Shown: positions 8,851-16,500 of the stretch, piece by piece
Layout of the letters: every line of letters begins with the position of its first letter
How positions within the stretch are numbered: the first letter of the stretch is position 1
Source of the DNA: Methylibium sp035762065
GTDB taxonomy: Bacteria; Pseudomonadota; Gammaproteobacteria; Burkholderiales; Burkholderiaceae_C
NCBI RefSeq assembly: GCF_035762065.1
Contig: NZ_DASTPW010000036.1
Span: 1 to 64,000, forward strand
DNA length: 64,000 nucleotides
Direction: 5' to 3'
Program-made: the position numbers and the translations under genes
Notes under the pieces: model-generated
What the model was told of the DNA's origin: nothing
Databases searched by the model: none
Seen by the model: the letters and a program-made list of their open reading frames with translations, nothing else

Positions 8851-10067
8851 GGCGCGGCCTTCGCGGGCGGCGTGGCGAGGAAGTCGCGCACCAGCGGCGC
8901 GAGGATCGCGACGACGCGTTCGGCCTCGGCGGCGGTCATCACCAGCGGCGGCACGAGGCGGATCACGCGCTCGGCGGTGACGCTGATCAGCAGGCCGGCC
9001 TGCGCGGCGCGGCCGAGCAGCTCTGCACACGGGCGGTCGAGCTCGATGCCGAGCATCAAGCCCTGGCCGCGGATCTCGCGCACGCCGGCGAGCGTGCCCA
9101 GTTCGCGCTGCAAGGCGCCGCGCAGCACGGCGCCGATCTCAGCCGCATGTTCGAGCAGCTTGTCGGCGACCATGATCTTGAGCGTCTCGACGCCGGCGCG
9201 CATTGCCAGCGGGTTGCCGCCGAAGGTGCTGCCGTGGTTGCCCGGGCCGAGCACCTTCGCGGCGCGCGGGCCGCACACCACCGCCCCGACCGGCACGCCC
9301 GAGCCCAGCCCCTTGGCTAGCGGCATCACGTCGGGCCGGATGCCGGCCCACTGGTGCGCGAACCACTTGCCGGTGCGGCCGATGCCGCACTGCACCTCGT
9401 CGAGCATCAGCAGCCAGTCGTGCTCGTCGCAGAGGCGGCGCACGGCCTTCAGGTAGTCGACGGTCGCCGGGTTCACGCCGCCCTCGCCCTGGATCACTTC
9501 GAGGAACACCGCGACCACGTTCGGCCGCGTGTTCGCCACCTCCTCGATCGCCGCGACGTCGTTCAACGGCACCCGAACGAAGCCTTCGACCAGCGGGCCG
9601 AAGCCGGCTTGCACCTTGGCATTGCCGGTGGCCGACAGCGTCGCGATCGAACGGCCATGGAAGGCCTTGTCGTAGACGATGACCTCGGGACGGTCGACGC
9701 CCTTGTCATGGCCGAACTTGCGCGCGATCTTCAGCGCCGCCTCGTTCGCTTCGAGCCCGGTGCTGCAGAAGAAGGCATTGGCAAGGCCGCTGAACTCGCA
9801 CAGCAGGCGCGCCAGTTCCTCCTGCAGCGGCATCTGGTAGTAGTTGGAGCAGTGGATCAGTTTCGCGACCTGGTCCTGCAGCGCCGGCACCAGCTTCGGA
9901 TGCGCGTGGCCGAGCGTGTTGACCGCGATGCCGCCGAGCGCGTCGAGGTACTCGCGGCCTTCGGTGTCCCAGACCGTGCAGCCGCGGCCATGCGACAACG
10001 CGAACGGCAGGCGACCGTAGGTGTTCATCACATGGGACTCGGCAAAAGCGGCGGCGGGGGCGTTCAT
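8847..10067 (-). CDS. argD: acetylornithine/succinyldiaminopimelate-type aminotransferase
   Basis: Class III PLP aminotransferase of 406 residues. Marks include FFCSTGLEANEAALKIAR (phosphate-binding part), LLMLDEVQCGIGRTGKWF with the catalytic Asp, the Schiff-base lysine in MPLAKGLGSGVPVGAV, and GSTFGGNPLAMRAG. It is the acetylornithine step of arginine synthesis, judged by its coupling to argF; members also act on succinyl-diaminopimelate. The start ATG at 10067 is followed by NAPAAAFAESHVMNTYGRLP, a typical N-terminus. It heads the argD-argF operon. Confidence 0.95.
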   Translation of the reverse strand: MNAPAAAFAESHVMNTYGRLPFALSHGRGCTVWDTEGREYLDALGGIAVNTLGHAHPKLVPALQDQVAKLIHCSNYYQMPLQEELARLLCEFSGLANAFFCSTGLEANEAALKIARKFGHDKGVDRPEVIVYDKAFHGRSIATLSATGNAKVQAGFGPLVEGFVRVPLNDVAAIEEVANTRPNVVAVFLEVIQGEGGVNPATVDYLKAVRRLCDEHDWLLMLDEVQCGIGRTGKWFAHQWAGIRPDVMPLAKGLGSGVPVGAVVCGPRAAKVLGPGNHGSTFGGNPLAMRAGVETLKIMVADKLLEHAAEIGAVLRGALQRELGTLAGVREIRGQGLMLGIELDRPCAELLGRAAQAGLLISVTAERVIRLVPPLVMTAAEAERVVAILAPLVRDFLATPPAKAAP

Positions 10068-10264
10068 CGGTGGTCCTTGGAGACAAAGAGGAACGCGGCC
10101 CTGTGCCGCGCCGCGCAGATTCTAGGGAGCGGGTCCTCGCAGGCCGCCGCGCGCCGGCGCGGCCTTGCACGGCCTTGCCGGATCGCCGCGTTGGTGCGCC
10201 GCACAATTCGGCGCGGTCGCGTCGGCTTCATCGAACGCGGCGTCTGCCGATAACGAAGGTGCTC

Positions 10265-10597
10265 ATGCCCCCACCCGCCCAGCCGCGCGAGGTCTTCATC
10301 CTCGGCATCACCCTTGACGGTCGGACCTTCCGTCCGAGCGACTGGGCGGAGCGCCTGGCCGGGGCGATGTCGAGCTTCCGGCCCGGCGGCGCGCAGCAGG
10401 GACGCTCCGCCTACATCGGCTATTCGCCGTACTGCGTGCCGAACGTGATCGGCGACGTCAAGTGCGTGGTGGTCAACGAGGCGCTTAAGGACGTCGAGCC
10501 GATGGCCTGGGACTTCGTGATGAACTTCGCGCGCGACAACCGGCTTCAGATTGCCGAGGCCTGCCTGGTGCCGGACGCGCCGCCGCCCAAGCCTTGA
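10265..10597 (+). CDS. DUF3579 domain protein
   Basis: A 110-residue protein containing the whole DUF3579 (PF12112) signature: FILGITLDGRTFRPSDWAERL, then YSPYCVPNVIGDVKCVVVNE and MAWDFVMNFARDNRLQIAEAC. The family is restricted mostly to betaproteobacteria and relatives and has no established function. Its place between arginine genes and rpsT is a recurrent arrangement as I remember it. Start ATG at 10265 with GAAGGTG upstream; a GTG two codons earlier is an alternative. Convergent with rpsT. Confidence 0.88.
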   Translation: MPPPAQPREVFILGITLDGRTFRPSDWAERLAGAMSSFRPGGAQQGRSAYIGYSPYCVPNVIGDVKCVVVNEALKDVEPMAWDFVMNFARDNRLQIAEACLVPDAPPPKP

Positions 10598-10606
10598 AAA
10601 GGCCAC

Positions 10607-10631
10607 GAAAAAAGGGGCCGCAGCCCCTTCT
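10607..10631 (-). terminator. Rho-independent terminator of rpsT
   Basis: On the minus strand, a 7-base-pair stem AAGGGGC/GCCCCTT with a TGCG loop is followed by six T residues. It lies 36 bases past the rpsT stop. Read on the plus strand the hairpin is not followed by a T-run, so it mainly serves rpsT. Confidence 0.85.
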
Positions 10632-10666
10632 TGCTTCGATGCTCGCCGCAGCGAACGGCGCGCCGA

Positions 10667-10960
10667 TCAGGCGGCGAGCGACTTGATCTTCGCCGCCAGG
10701 CGGCTCTTGTGGCGGGCCGCCTTGTTCTTGTGGAACATGCCCTTGCCAGCGATCGAGTCGATCACCTTCTGAGCGGTCCGGAAGGTTTCGCCGGCCTTCG
10801 CCTTGTCGCCGGCCGCCACCGCCTTCAGCACGCCCTTGATCGCGGTGCGGAACTTGGAACGCAGCGCCGTGTTCGCGGCGTTCAGCTTCACGTCCTGGCG
10901 CGCGCGCTTGCGGCCCGAGGCGATGCGAACCGACTTCTTGACTTTGGAGGAGGTGGCCAT
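10667..10960 (-). CDS. rpsT: 30S ribosomal protein S20
   Basis: A primary 16S rRNA-binding protein of the small subunit. The 97 residues are Lys/Arg-rich and helical, with the family features KKSVRIASGRKRARQ near the N-terminus, AANTALRSKFRTAIKGVLKAV, and GMFHKNKAARHKSRLAAKI at the end. A monocistronic unit with its own terminator, divergent from murJ. S20 is known to repress its own translation in E. coli; nothing in the short leader here proves this. Confidence 0.97.
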   Translation of the reverse strand: MATSSKVKKSVRIASGRKRARQDVKLNAANTALRSKFRTAIKGVLKAVAAGDKAKAGETFRTAQKVIDSIAGKGMFHKNKAARHKSRLAAKIKSLAA

Positions 10961-11110
10961 GAAAACGAGCCCCGTCGGGCGGTGGCGGGTGAAAAGCCGG
11001 CGAGTGTAGCAGCGCCTCGCTCGCCTGCCGCAGGCTCCAGCCCGGACGGAAGGGCCTTCCTATACTGCCGGCCGCCTGAATGGCGGGCCACCGCGCGTCC
11101 GCGCCCCCCG

Positions 11111-12676
11111 ATGAACCTGCTGCGCGCCGCCTCGCTCGTTTCGCTGCTGACGCTGGCCTCGCGGGTGACCGGCCTGGTGCGCGAGCAGGCCATCGCCGCC
11201 GCCTTCGGCGCCAGCGTCGTCACCGACGCCTTCAACGTAGCGTTCCGCATCCCCAACCTGCTGCGCCGGCTCTTCGCCGAAGGCGCGTTCTCGCAGGCCT
11301 TCGTGCCGCTGCTCGCGCACAGTCGCGCACAGGAAGGCGACGCGGCGACGCGCGCGCTCGTCGACGCGGTGGCGACCGTGTTGCTGTGGGCGCTGGCCGC
11401 CACCTGCGTGGCCGGCGTCGTCGCCGCGCCGGTGCTCGTGTGGCTGATGGCGCAGGGCCTGCAGGCCTCGGGCGGCTTCGAGCTTGCGGTCGGCCTCACG
11501 CGCTGGATGTTTCCTTACATCGGCTTCATGTCGCTGGTCGCCCTGTCGGCCGGCGTGCTCAATACATGGAAGCGCTTCGCGGTGCCGGCGGCGACGCCGG
11601 TGCTGCTGAACCTGGCGGTGATCGTCTGCGCCTGGCTGCTCGCGCCGCGCCTGGAAGCACGCGGCATCGCGCCGGTCTACGCGCTGGCCGTCGGCGTGAT
11701 GCTCGGCGGCGTGCTGCAACTCGCGGTGCAGTTGCCGGCGCTGGCGCGCATCGGCATGCTGCCGCGCTTCGGGCTTGGCTGGCGCGCCGTACGAAGCGCG
11801 GTCGGGCACCCGGGCGTCAAGCGGGTGCTCAAGCAGATGGCGCCGGCGCTGCTGGGGGTCTCCGTCGCGCAGATCTCGCTGCTGATCAACACCCAGATCG
11901 CGACACAGATCGGCCCGGGCGCCGTCTCCTGGCTCAGTTACGCCGACCGGCTGATGGAGTTCCCGACGGCGCTGCTCGGCGTCGCGCTCGGCGTGGTGCT
12001 GCTGCCGCAGCTTGCGGCCAGCCGCGCGGCCGACGACGGCGCCCGCTATGCGAACCTGCTCGACTGGGGCCTGCGGCTGGTGCTGCTGTTCACGCTGCCC
12101 TGCGCGGTGGCGTTGATCGTGTTTCCGCAGGCGCTGGTCGCGGTGCTCTACCACCGCGGCGCGTTCGAGGCGGCCGACGTGGCGCAGACCGTGATCGCCT
12201 TGCAGGGCTACGGCGCCGGGCTGCTCGGGCTGGTCGCGCTGAAGGTCGTCACGCCGGGCTATTACGCGAAGCAGGACATCCGTACGCCGGTGAAGGTGGC
12301 CGTCGCGGTGCTGGTGCTGACGCAGCTGCTGAATTTGCTTTTCGTGCCGTGGCTCGGACATGCGGGGCTCGCCTTGTCGATCGGCTGCGGCGCGCTGGTT
12401 AACGCGCTGTGGCTGCTGATCGGGCTGCATCGTTCGGCGAGCTGGCGGCCGGCGGCGGGCTGGCCGTGGTTCATCGCCAAGGTCGTCGTGGCCAGCACCG
12501 CGATGGGCGTCGGCCTCGCCTGGGCCGCGCGCCGTTTCGACTGGGTCGCGCTCGGCGCCCACGAAGGCCAGCGCGCGGCACTGCTTGCGGCGGTGCTCGC
12601 CGGTTCGGCGCTCGTGTACTTCGGCGTGCTGCTCGCCTTTGGCGTGCGCCCGCGCGACTTCGTCCGTCGCGGCTGA
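11111..12676 (+). CDS. murJ: lipid II flippase
   Basis: Inner-membrane MOP-superfamily flippase that moves lipid II across the membrane for peptidoglycan synthesis (PF03023). It has 521 residues with about 14 hydrophobic segments. Family marks: SLLTLASRVTGLVREQAIAAAFG at the N-terminus with the conserved SR-xxG-R arginines, FNVAFRIPNLLRRLFAEGAFSQAFVP, and PALLGVSVAQISLLINTQIAT in the middle. The ATG at 11111 was chosen because it begins the conserved first transmembrane segment. The frame upstream is only the rpsT antisense shadow. Confidence 0.96.
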   Translation: MNLLRAASLVSLLTLASRVTGLVREQAIAAAFGASVVTDAFNVAFRIPNLLRRLFAEGAFSQAFVPLLAHSRAQEGDAATRALVDAVATVLLWALAATCVAGVVAAPVLVWLMAQGLQASGGFELAVGLTRWMFPYIGFMSLVALSAGVLNTWKRFAVPAATPVLLNLAVIVCAWLLAPRLEARGIAPVYALAVGVMLGGVLQLAVQLPALARIGMLPRFGLGWRAVRSAVGHPGVKRVLKQMAPALLGVSVAQISLLINTQIATQIGPGAVSWLSYADRLMEFPTALLGVALGVVLLPQLAASRAADDGARYANLLDWGLRLVLLFTLPCAVALIVFPQALVAVLYHRGAFEAADVAQTVIALQGYGAGLLGLVALKVVTPGYYAKQDIRTPVKVAVAVLVLTQLLNLLFVPWLGHAGLALSIGCGALVNALWLLIGLHRSASWRPAAGWPWFIAKVVVASTAMGVGLAWAARRFDWVALGAHEGQRAALLAAVLAGSALVYFGVLLAFGVRPRDFVRRG

Positions 12677-12683
12677 GCACGGC

Positions 12684-12705
12684 CGCGTAGGCCGGCGCCT
12701 ACGCG
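12684..12705. repeat. perfect 8-bp inverted repeat after murJ
   Basis: CGCGTAGG and CCTACGCG arms separated by CCGGCG. It starts seven bases after the murJ stop and has no T-run, so it is not a classical terminator. It could be an mRNA 3'-end hairpin or an operator for the small lipoprotein gene downstream. Role unknown. Confidence 0.6.
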
Positions 12706-12810
12706 ACACCGAGGCCGGAGCCGGCTTCCCCTGCTGCGCCGCCTTCCTAGAGTGCCGCGACGCTTCGGCATGCCGCCGAAGCGCAGGTTCGCGATTCACA
12801 AGGAGAAGCC

Positions 12811-13023
12811 ATGCACAAGACCAAGACCTCGACCACCTTCGCGGCCACGATCGCCCTCGCGCTGAGCCTGGGCCTCGCCGCCTGCCAGCGCGCCGAAGGC
12901 CCGGCCGAGCGCGCCGGCAAGCAGCTCGACAACGCTGCCGAGAAGACCGCTGAGCAGGTCGACAAGGCCGGCGAGAAGATCAAGGAAACCGCCGAGAACG
13001 TGAAGAAGGATCTGAGCAAGTAA
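12811..13023 (+). CDS. small amphipathic lipoprotein
   Basis: A 70-residue protein with a lipoprotein signal ending LGLAAC (lipobox; the Cys at about residue 25). The mature part is a charged, alanine-rich helix with a repeated pattern AAEKTAEQVDKAGEKIKETAENV, resembling apolipoprotein-like or stress-induced (YtxH/CsbD-type) small proteins. A strong Shine-Dalgarno, AAGGAGAAGCC, precedes the ATG, so good translation is expected. It stands alone between murJ and the SirB1-like gene. Function unknown. Confidence 0.75.
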   Translation: MHKTKTSTTFAATIALALSLGLAACQRAEGPAERAGKQLDNAAEKTAEQVDKAGEKIKETAENVKKDLSK

Positions 13024-13117
13024 GGCCACGAGGCCACGGGGCCGCGATGCCGCAGGCGGCTCCTGCGCCATCGCGCGGCGCAGCGAAGCGGCCGGGACGC
13101 TGGCCTAGACTCAGTTC

Positions 13118-13990
13118 ATGCCGTCGTCATCGTTCCGGACCCCCACGCCCACGGCCCTCGACTACTTCGCCGCGCTCGTCGCCGACGATGCGAGCCTGCC
13201 CCTCACCGAAGCCTGCGCCGCGATCGCGCTCGACGAGCAGCCGGCGCCCGACGTGCAGGCCGTGCTGGCCGAGCTGGATGGCCTCGCCGATCGCCTGAAG
13301 CGCCGCCTTCCGGCCGATGCCGCACCGCTGCAGCGCCTGCGTGCGCTGGGCCGCTACTTCTTCCAGGAGCTGGGTTTCGCCGGCAACCTGAACGACTACC
13401 ACGCGCGCGGCAACAGCTACCTGCACGAGGTGCTGCGCACGCGGCGCGGCATCCCGATCTCGCTCGCGGTGGTCTACATGGAGCTGGCCGGGCAGATCGG
13501 CCTCGCCGCGCGCGGCATCGCCTTCCCTGGGCATTTCCTCATCAAGGTGAAGATGCCGCGCGGCGAGGTGGTGATCGATCCGTTCTCGGGCCAGTCGCTC
13601 TCGCGCGAGGAGCTCGACGAGCGCCTGCAGCCCTACAAGCGCCGGCAAGGCCTGCAGGGCGACTTCGACATGCCGCTCGGCCTGTTCCTGCAGGCCGCGT
13701 CGGCGCGCGACATCCTCGCGCGCATGCTGCGCAATCTGAAGGAAGTGCACCGCGCCGCGGAAGACTGGCCGCGGCTGGTGGGGGTGCAGCAGCGGCTGGT
13801 GCTGCTGCTGCCCCGCGACGCCGAGGAGCGTCGCGACCTCGGTCTCGCGCGCGCCGAGCTCGGCCTGTACGCCGAGGCGGCCGAGGACCTCGAGGCCTAC
13901 GCGAAGCACAGCCCGCAGGCCGCCGACCGCCACGCGATGCTCGAGCGCGCCGGCGAGCTGCGCCGCGTCGGCCGGCCCCGCCTGCACTGA
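13118..13990 (+). CDS. SirB1/YchA-family protein (transglutaminase-like fold with TPR-like tail)
   Basis: A 290-residue cytosolic protein. The middle carries the family core: FFQELGFAGNLNDYHARGNSYLHEVLRTRRGIPISLAVVYMELA and GIAFPGHFLIKV, which correspond to the transglutaminase-like core of the SirB1 family (PF13369). The residue that would be the catalytic Cys is replaced, as in most of the family (the N-Y/S stretch), so enzymatic activity is doubtful. The C-terminal third is helical and TPR-like (RDLGLARAELGLYAEAAEDLEAY). The role is not established; family members often sit near prmC or hem genes, which is not the case here. Confidence 0.82.
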   Translation: MPSSSFRTPTPTALDYFAALVADDASLPLTEACAAIALDEQPAPDVQAVLAELDGLADRLKRRLPADAAPLQRLRALGRYFFQELGFAGNLNDYHARGNSYLHEVLRTRRGIPISLAVVYMELAGQIGLAARGIAFPGHFLIKVKMPRGEVVIDPFSGQSLSREELDERLQPYKRRQGLQGDFDMPLGLFLQAASARDILARMLRNLKEVHRAAEDWPRLVGVQQRLVLLLPRDAEERRDLGLARAELGLYAEAAEDLEAYAKHSPQAADRHAMLERAGELRRVGRPRLH

Positions 13991-14066
13991 ACCTCCGGCG
14001 CGCGCAGCCTCGCCTCGTAAACTGCCGTCCCCCTCGCTCGAGGCGTCGCTCGGCGCCCCGACCCCC

Positions 14067-15128
14067 ATGACCTTCACTCCTGCGCAGACCCGCACGCTCG
14101 GGTGGCTTGCGATCGGTGCGGCCCTGGCCTTCTTGCTGTGGCTGCTCGGCCCGGTGCTCGCGCCCTTCGTCGTCGCGCTGGTGCTCGGCTACGCCTTGCA
14201 GCCGCTGGTCACCGCGCTGGTGCGGCGGCGCTGGCCGCGCTGGCTGGCGGTGACGCTGGTCGAGGCGGTGGCGTTGCTGCTCGCGGTGGCGCTGGTGCTG
14301 CTGCTGCTGCCCATCCTCGCGAAGAACCTGCCGCAGCTGCTCGAGCAGGCCCCCACCGCGCTGAACCGGCTGGCCGTCTGGCTGCAACCCTGGCTCGCCC
14401 GCTGGGACATCGTCCTCGACCTCGACTTCAACCACCTGCGCGAATCGATCGTCGGCTACCTCAGCGACAACACCGAGACCTTCGCCCGCCGCGCCCTGAG
14501 CTCGCTGCGCATCGGCGGCAGCTACGTGCTCGGCTTCGTCGGCACCGCGGTGCTGATCCCGCTGGTGCTGTTCTACCTGCTGATGGACTGGCCGCGCTTC
14601 ATCGAAAGCGCGCGCCAGCTGGTGCCGCCGCGCCTGCGCCCGCAGGTCGAAGGCTTCGTCGTCGAATGCGACCACATGCTCGGCCAGTACCTGCGCGGCC
14701 AGGCGCTGGTGATGGGCGTGCTGGCGGTGTTCTACAGCGTGGGCCTCGCGCTGTTCCGCTTCGAGATGGCGGTGCCGGTCGGCGTGTTCACCGGGCTCGC
14801 GGTGTTCATCCCGTACCTCGGCTTCGGCCTCGGGCTGATCCTCGCGCTGCTGGCCGGCGTCCTGCAGTTCGGCAGCGTCTACGCGGTGGTCGCGGTGGCG
14901 GTGGTCTACGGGCTCGGGCAGGTGCTCGAAAGCTTCTGGCTCACGCCGCGGCTGGTGGGCGAGCGCATCGGCATGCATCCGGTGACGGTGATCTTCGCGC
15001 TGCTCGCTTTCGGCCAGCTGTTCGGCTTCGTCGGCGTGCTGGTGGCCCTGCCGGTGTGCGCGGTCGGCGTGGTGGCGTGGCGGCGCATGACGGCGCTGTA
15101 CCGCGAGAGCGCGCTCTACCGCGGCTGA
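14067..15128 (+). CDS. AI-2E family (PerM-like) transporter
   Basis: An inner-membrane protein of 353 residues with 7-8 predicted transmembrane segments, including a long soluble stretch after the second segment. Family marks are the N-terminal GWLAIGAALAFLLWLLGPVLAPFVVALVLGYALQP block and the C-terminal ESFWLTPRLVGERIGMHPV plus FGQLFGFVGVLVALP. These belong to PF01594, a mixed family of exporters and antiporters, so the substrate cannot be named. It is followed after 29 bases by hda, an arrangement common in betaproteobacteria. Confidence 0.9.
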   Translation: MTFTPAQTRTLGWLAIGAALAFLLWLLGPVLAPFVVALVLGYALQPLVTALVRRRWPRWLAVTLVEAVALLLAVALVLLLLPILAKNLPQLLEQAPTALNRLAVWLQPWLARWDIVLDLDFNHLRESIVGYLSDNTETFARRALSSLRIGGSYVLGFVGTAVLIPLVLFYLLMDWPRFIESARQLVPPRLRPQVEGFVVECDHMLGQYLRGQALVMGVLAVFYSVGLALFRFEMAVPVGVFTGLAVFIPYLGFGLGLILALLAGVLQFGSVYAVVAVAVVYGLGQVLESFWLTPRLVGERIGMHPVTVIFALLAFGQLFGFVGVLVALPVCAVGVVAWRRMTALYRESALYRG

Positions 15129-15157
15129 GCGCGCTGGACGCGGGACTTGCGGTGCCG

Positions 15158-15835
15158 ATGAAGCAGCTGGTGCTCGAGCTCGGCCCGCCGCCGCAACCCA
15201 GCTTCGACAACTTCGTCGTCGGCCCGAACGCCGCTGCGCTGCGGGCGCTGGGCGAGGGCGCCCGCGTCGGCGTGCCGATCTACCTGTGGGGTCCGCCGGG
15301 CGTGGGCAAGAGCCACCTGCTTCAGGCTGCGCTGCGCGCGCGGGGCGGCGCGCGGTTCGATGCGCGCAGCCCGCTGCCGTGGACGGCCGACGAAGCCTGC
15401 GCGCATGTAGCGGTCGACGCCTGCGAGGCACTCGACGCCGAGCGCCAGCACGCCGCCTTCGCGCTGTTCGTGCAGCCGCTCGCGGTAATCGCCGCCGGCC
15501 GGCTGCCGCCGGTCGATCTGCCCTTGCGCGAGGACCTGCGCACCCGCCTCGGCGGCGGCCTCGTGTTCCAGCTGCAGCCGCCGGCCGAGCCCGAGGTGCG
15601 GGCCGCGCTCGCCAGCGAGGCGCTGCGCCGCGGCGTCGGCCTGCCGGAGGACGTCGTCGCCTTCCTGCTGAGCCGCTTCGAGCGCGATCTCGGCTCGCTG
15701 ATGCGCTGGCTCGATGCGCTCGACGCCTATTCGCTGCGCGAGCAGCGCGCGGTCACGGTGCCGCTCGTCAAGCGCCTGCTCGCCGAAGGCGGCGCGCCGC
15801 CGGTGCGCGATCTCTTCACCGACCCGTCGCGATGA
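15158..15835 (+). CDS. hda: DnaA regulatory inactivator Hda
   Basis: DnaA-like AAA+ protein that, with the loaded beta clamp, stimulates ATP hydrolysis by DnaA and so prevents re-initiation of replication. The N-terminal QLVLEL is in the position of the clamp-binding motif; then FDNFVVGPN, Walker A GPPGVGKSHLL (about residues 46-56) and the VDACEAL strand replacing the DnaA Walker B. At 225 residues it lacks the DnaA DNA-binding domain, as expected for Hda. The ATG at 15158 is preferred over the GTG two codons upstream. It overlaps the following HAD gene by four bases. Confidence 0.9.
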   Translation: MKQLVLELGPPPQPSFDNFVVGPNAAALRALGEGARVGVPIYLWGPPGVGKSHLLQAALRARGGARFDARSPLPWTADEACAHVAVDACEALDAERQHAAFALFVQPLAVIAAGRLPPVDLPLREDLRTRLGGGLVFQLQPPAEPEVRAALASEALRRGVGLPEDVVAFLLSRFERDLGSLMRWLDALDAYSLREQRAVTVPLVKRLLAEGGAPPVRDLFTDPSR

Positions 15836-16500
15836 ACCTCTGTCTCTTCGACCTCGACCTGACGCTGCTGCCGATCGACTCCGACCATGCCTGGGGCGAC
15901 TTCGTCGTCACGCTCGGCTGGGCCCGGGCCGAAGCGCAACGCGCCGAGAACGACCGCTTCTACGCGCAGTACCAGGACGGCACGCTCGACATCGCCGCCT
16001 ACGTCGAGTTCGCGACGCGCGCCTGGCGCGACCGGCCGGCCGCCGAGCAGCAGGCCGGGCGCGATCGCTTCATGCGCGAGGCGATCGCGCCGCACCTGCG
16101 CAGCGAAGCCTTCGAGCTGGTGCGCCGGCATCAGCGCGACGACGACTTCGTCGCCATCGTGACCGCGACCAACGAATGGGTCACGCGGCCGATCGCCGAG
16201 GCCTTCGGCATCGAGACGCTGATCGCGGTCGAGCTCGAACGCTCGGCGGCCGGCCAAGTCACCGGCCGCATCCGCGGCGTGCCGTCGTTCCGCGAAGGCA
16301 AGGTCGAACGTGTCGCCCAGTGGCTCGCGGGCCGCGGCCGGCGTGTGCAAGACTTCGAGCGCGTCAGCGTCTACAGCGACTCGATCAACGACCTGCCGCT
16401 GCTCGAGCTGGCGACGCACCCCGTGGCCACCAACCCTTCGCCTCCGCTCGCGGCGCTCGCCGGCGAACGCGGCTGGCCGATCCTGAACCTCTTCGCATGA
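15832..16500 (+). CDS. HAD-IB family (SerB-like) phosphatase
   Basis: A 222-residue haloacid dehalogenase-superfamily hydrolase. Motif I is FDLDLTLLP (catalytic Asp pair near residues 6-8), motif II is the TATNEW threonine, and motif IV is VYSDSINDLPLL. It belongs to the subfamily annotated as HAD-IB / histidinol-phosphatase-like, which dephosphorylates small metabolites; the substrate cannot be determined here. It sits between hda and pcnB with ATGA overlaps at both ends, so it is part of one transcript. This gene order recurs in Burkholderiales. Confidence 0.88.
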   Translation: MNLCLFDLDLTLLPIDSDHAWGDFVVTLGWARAEAQRAENDRFYAQYQDGTLDIAAYVEFATRAWRDRPAAEQQAGRDRFMREAIAPHLRSEAFELVRRHQRDDDFVAIVTATNEWVTRPIAEAFGIETLIAVELERSAAGQVTGRIRGVPSFREGKVERVAQWLAGRGRRVQDFERVSVYSDSINDLPLLELATHPVATNPSPPLAALAGERGWPILNLFA

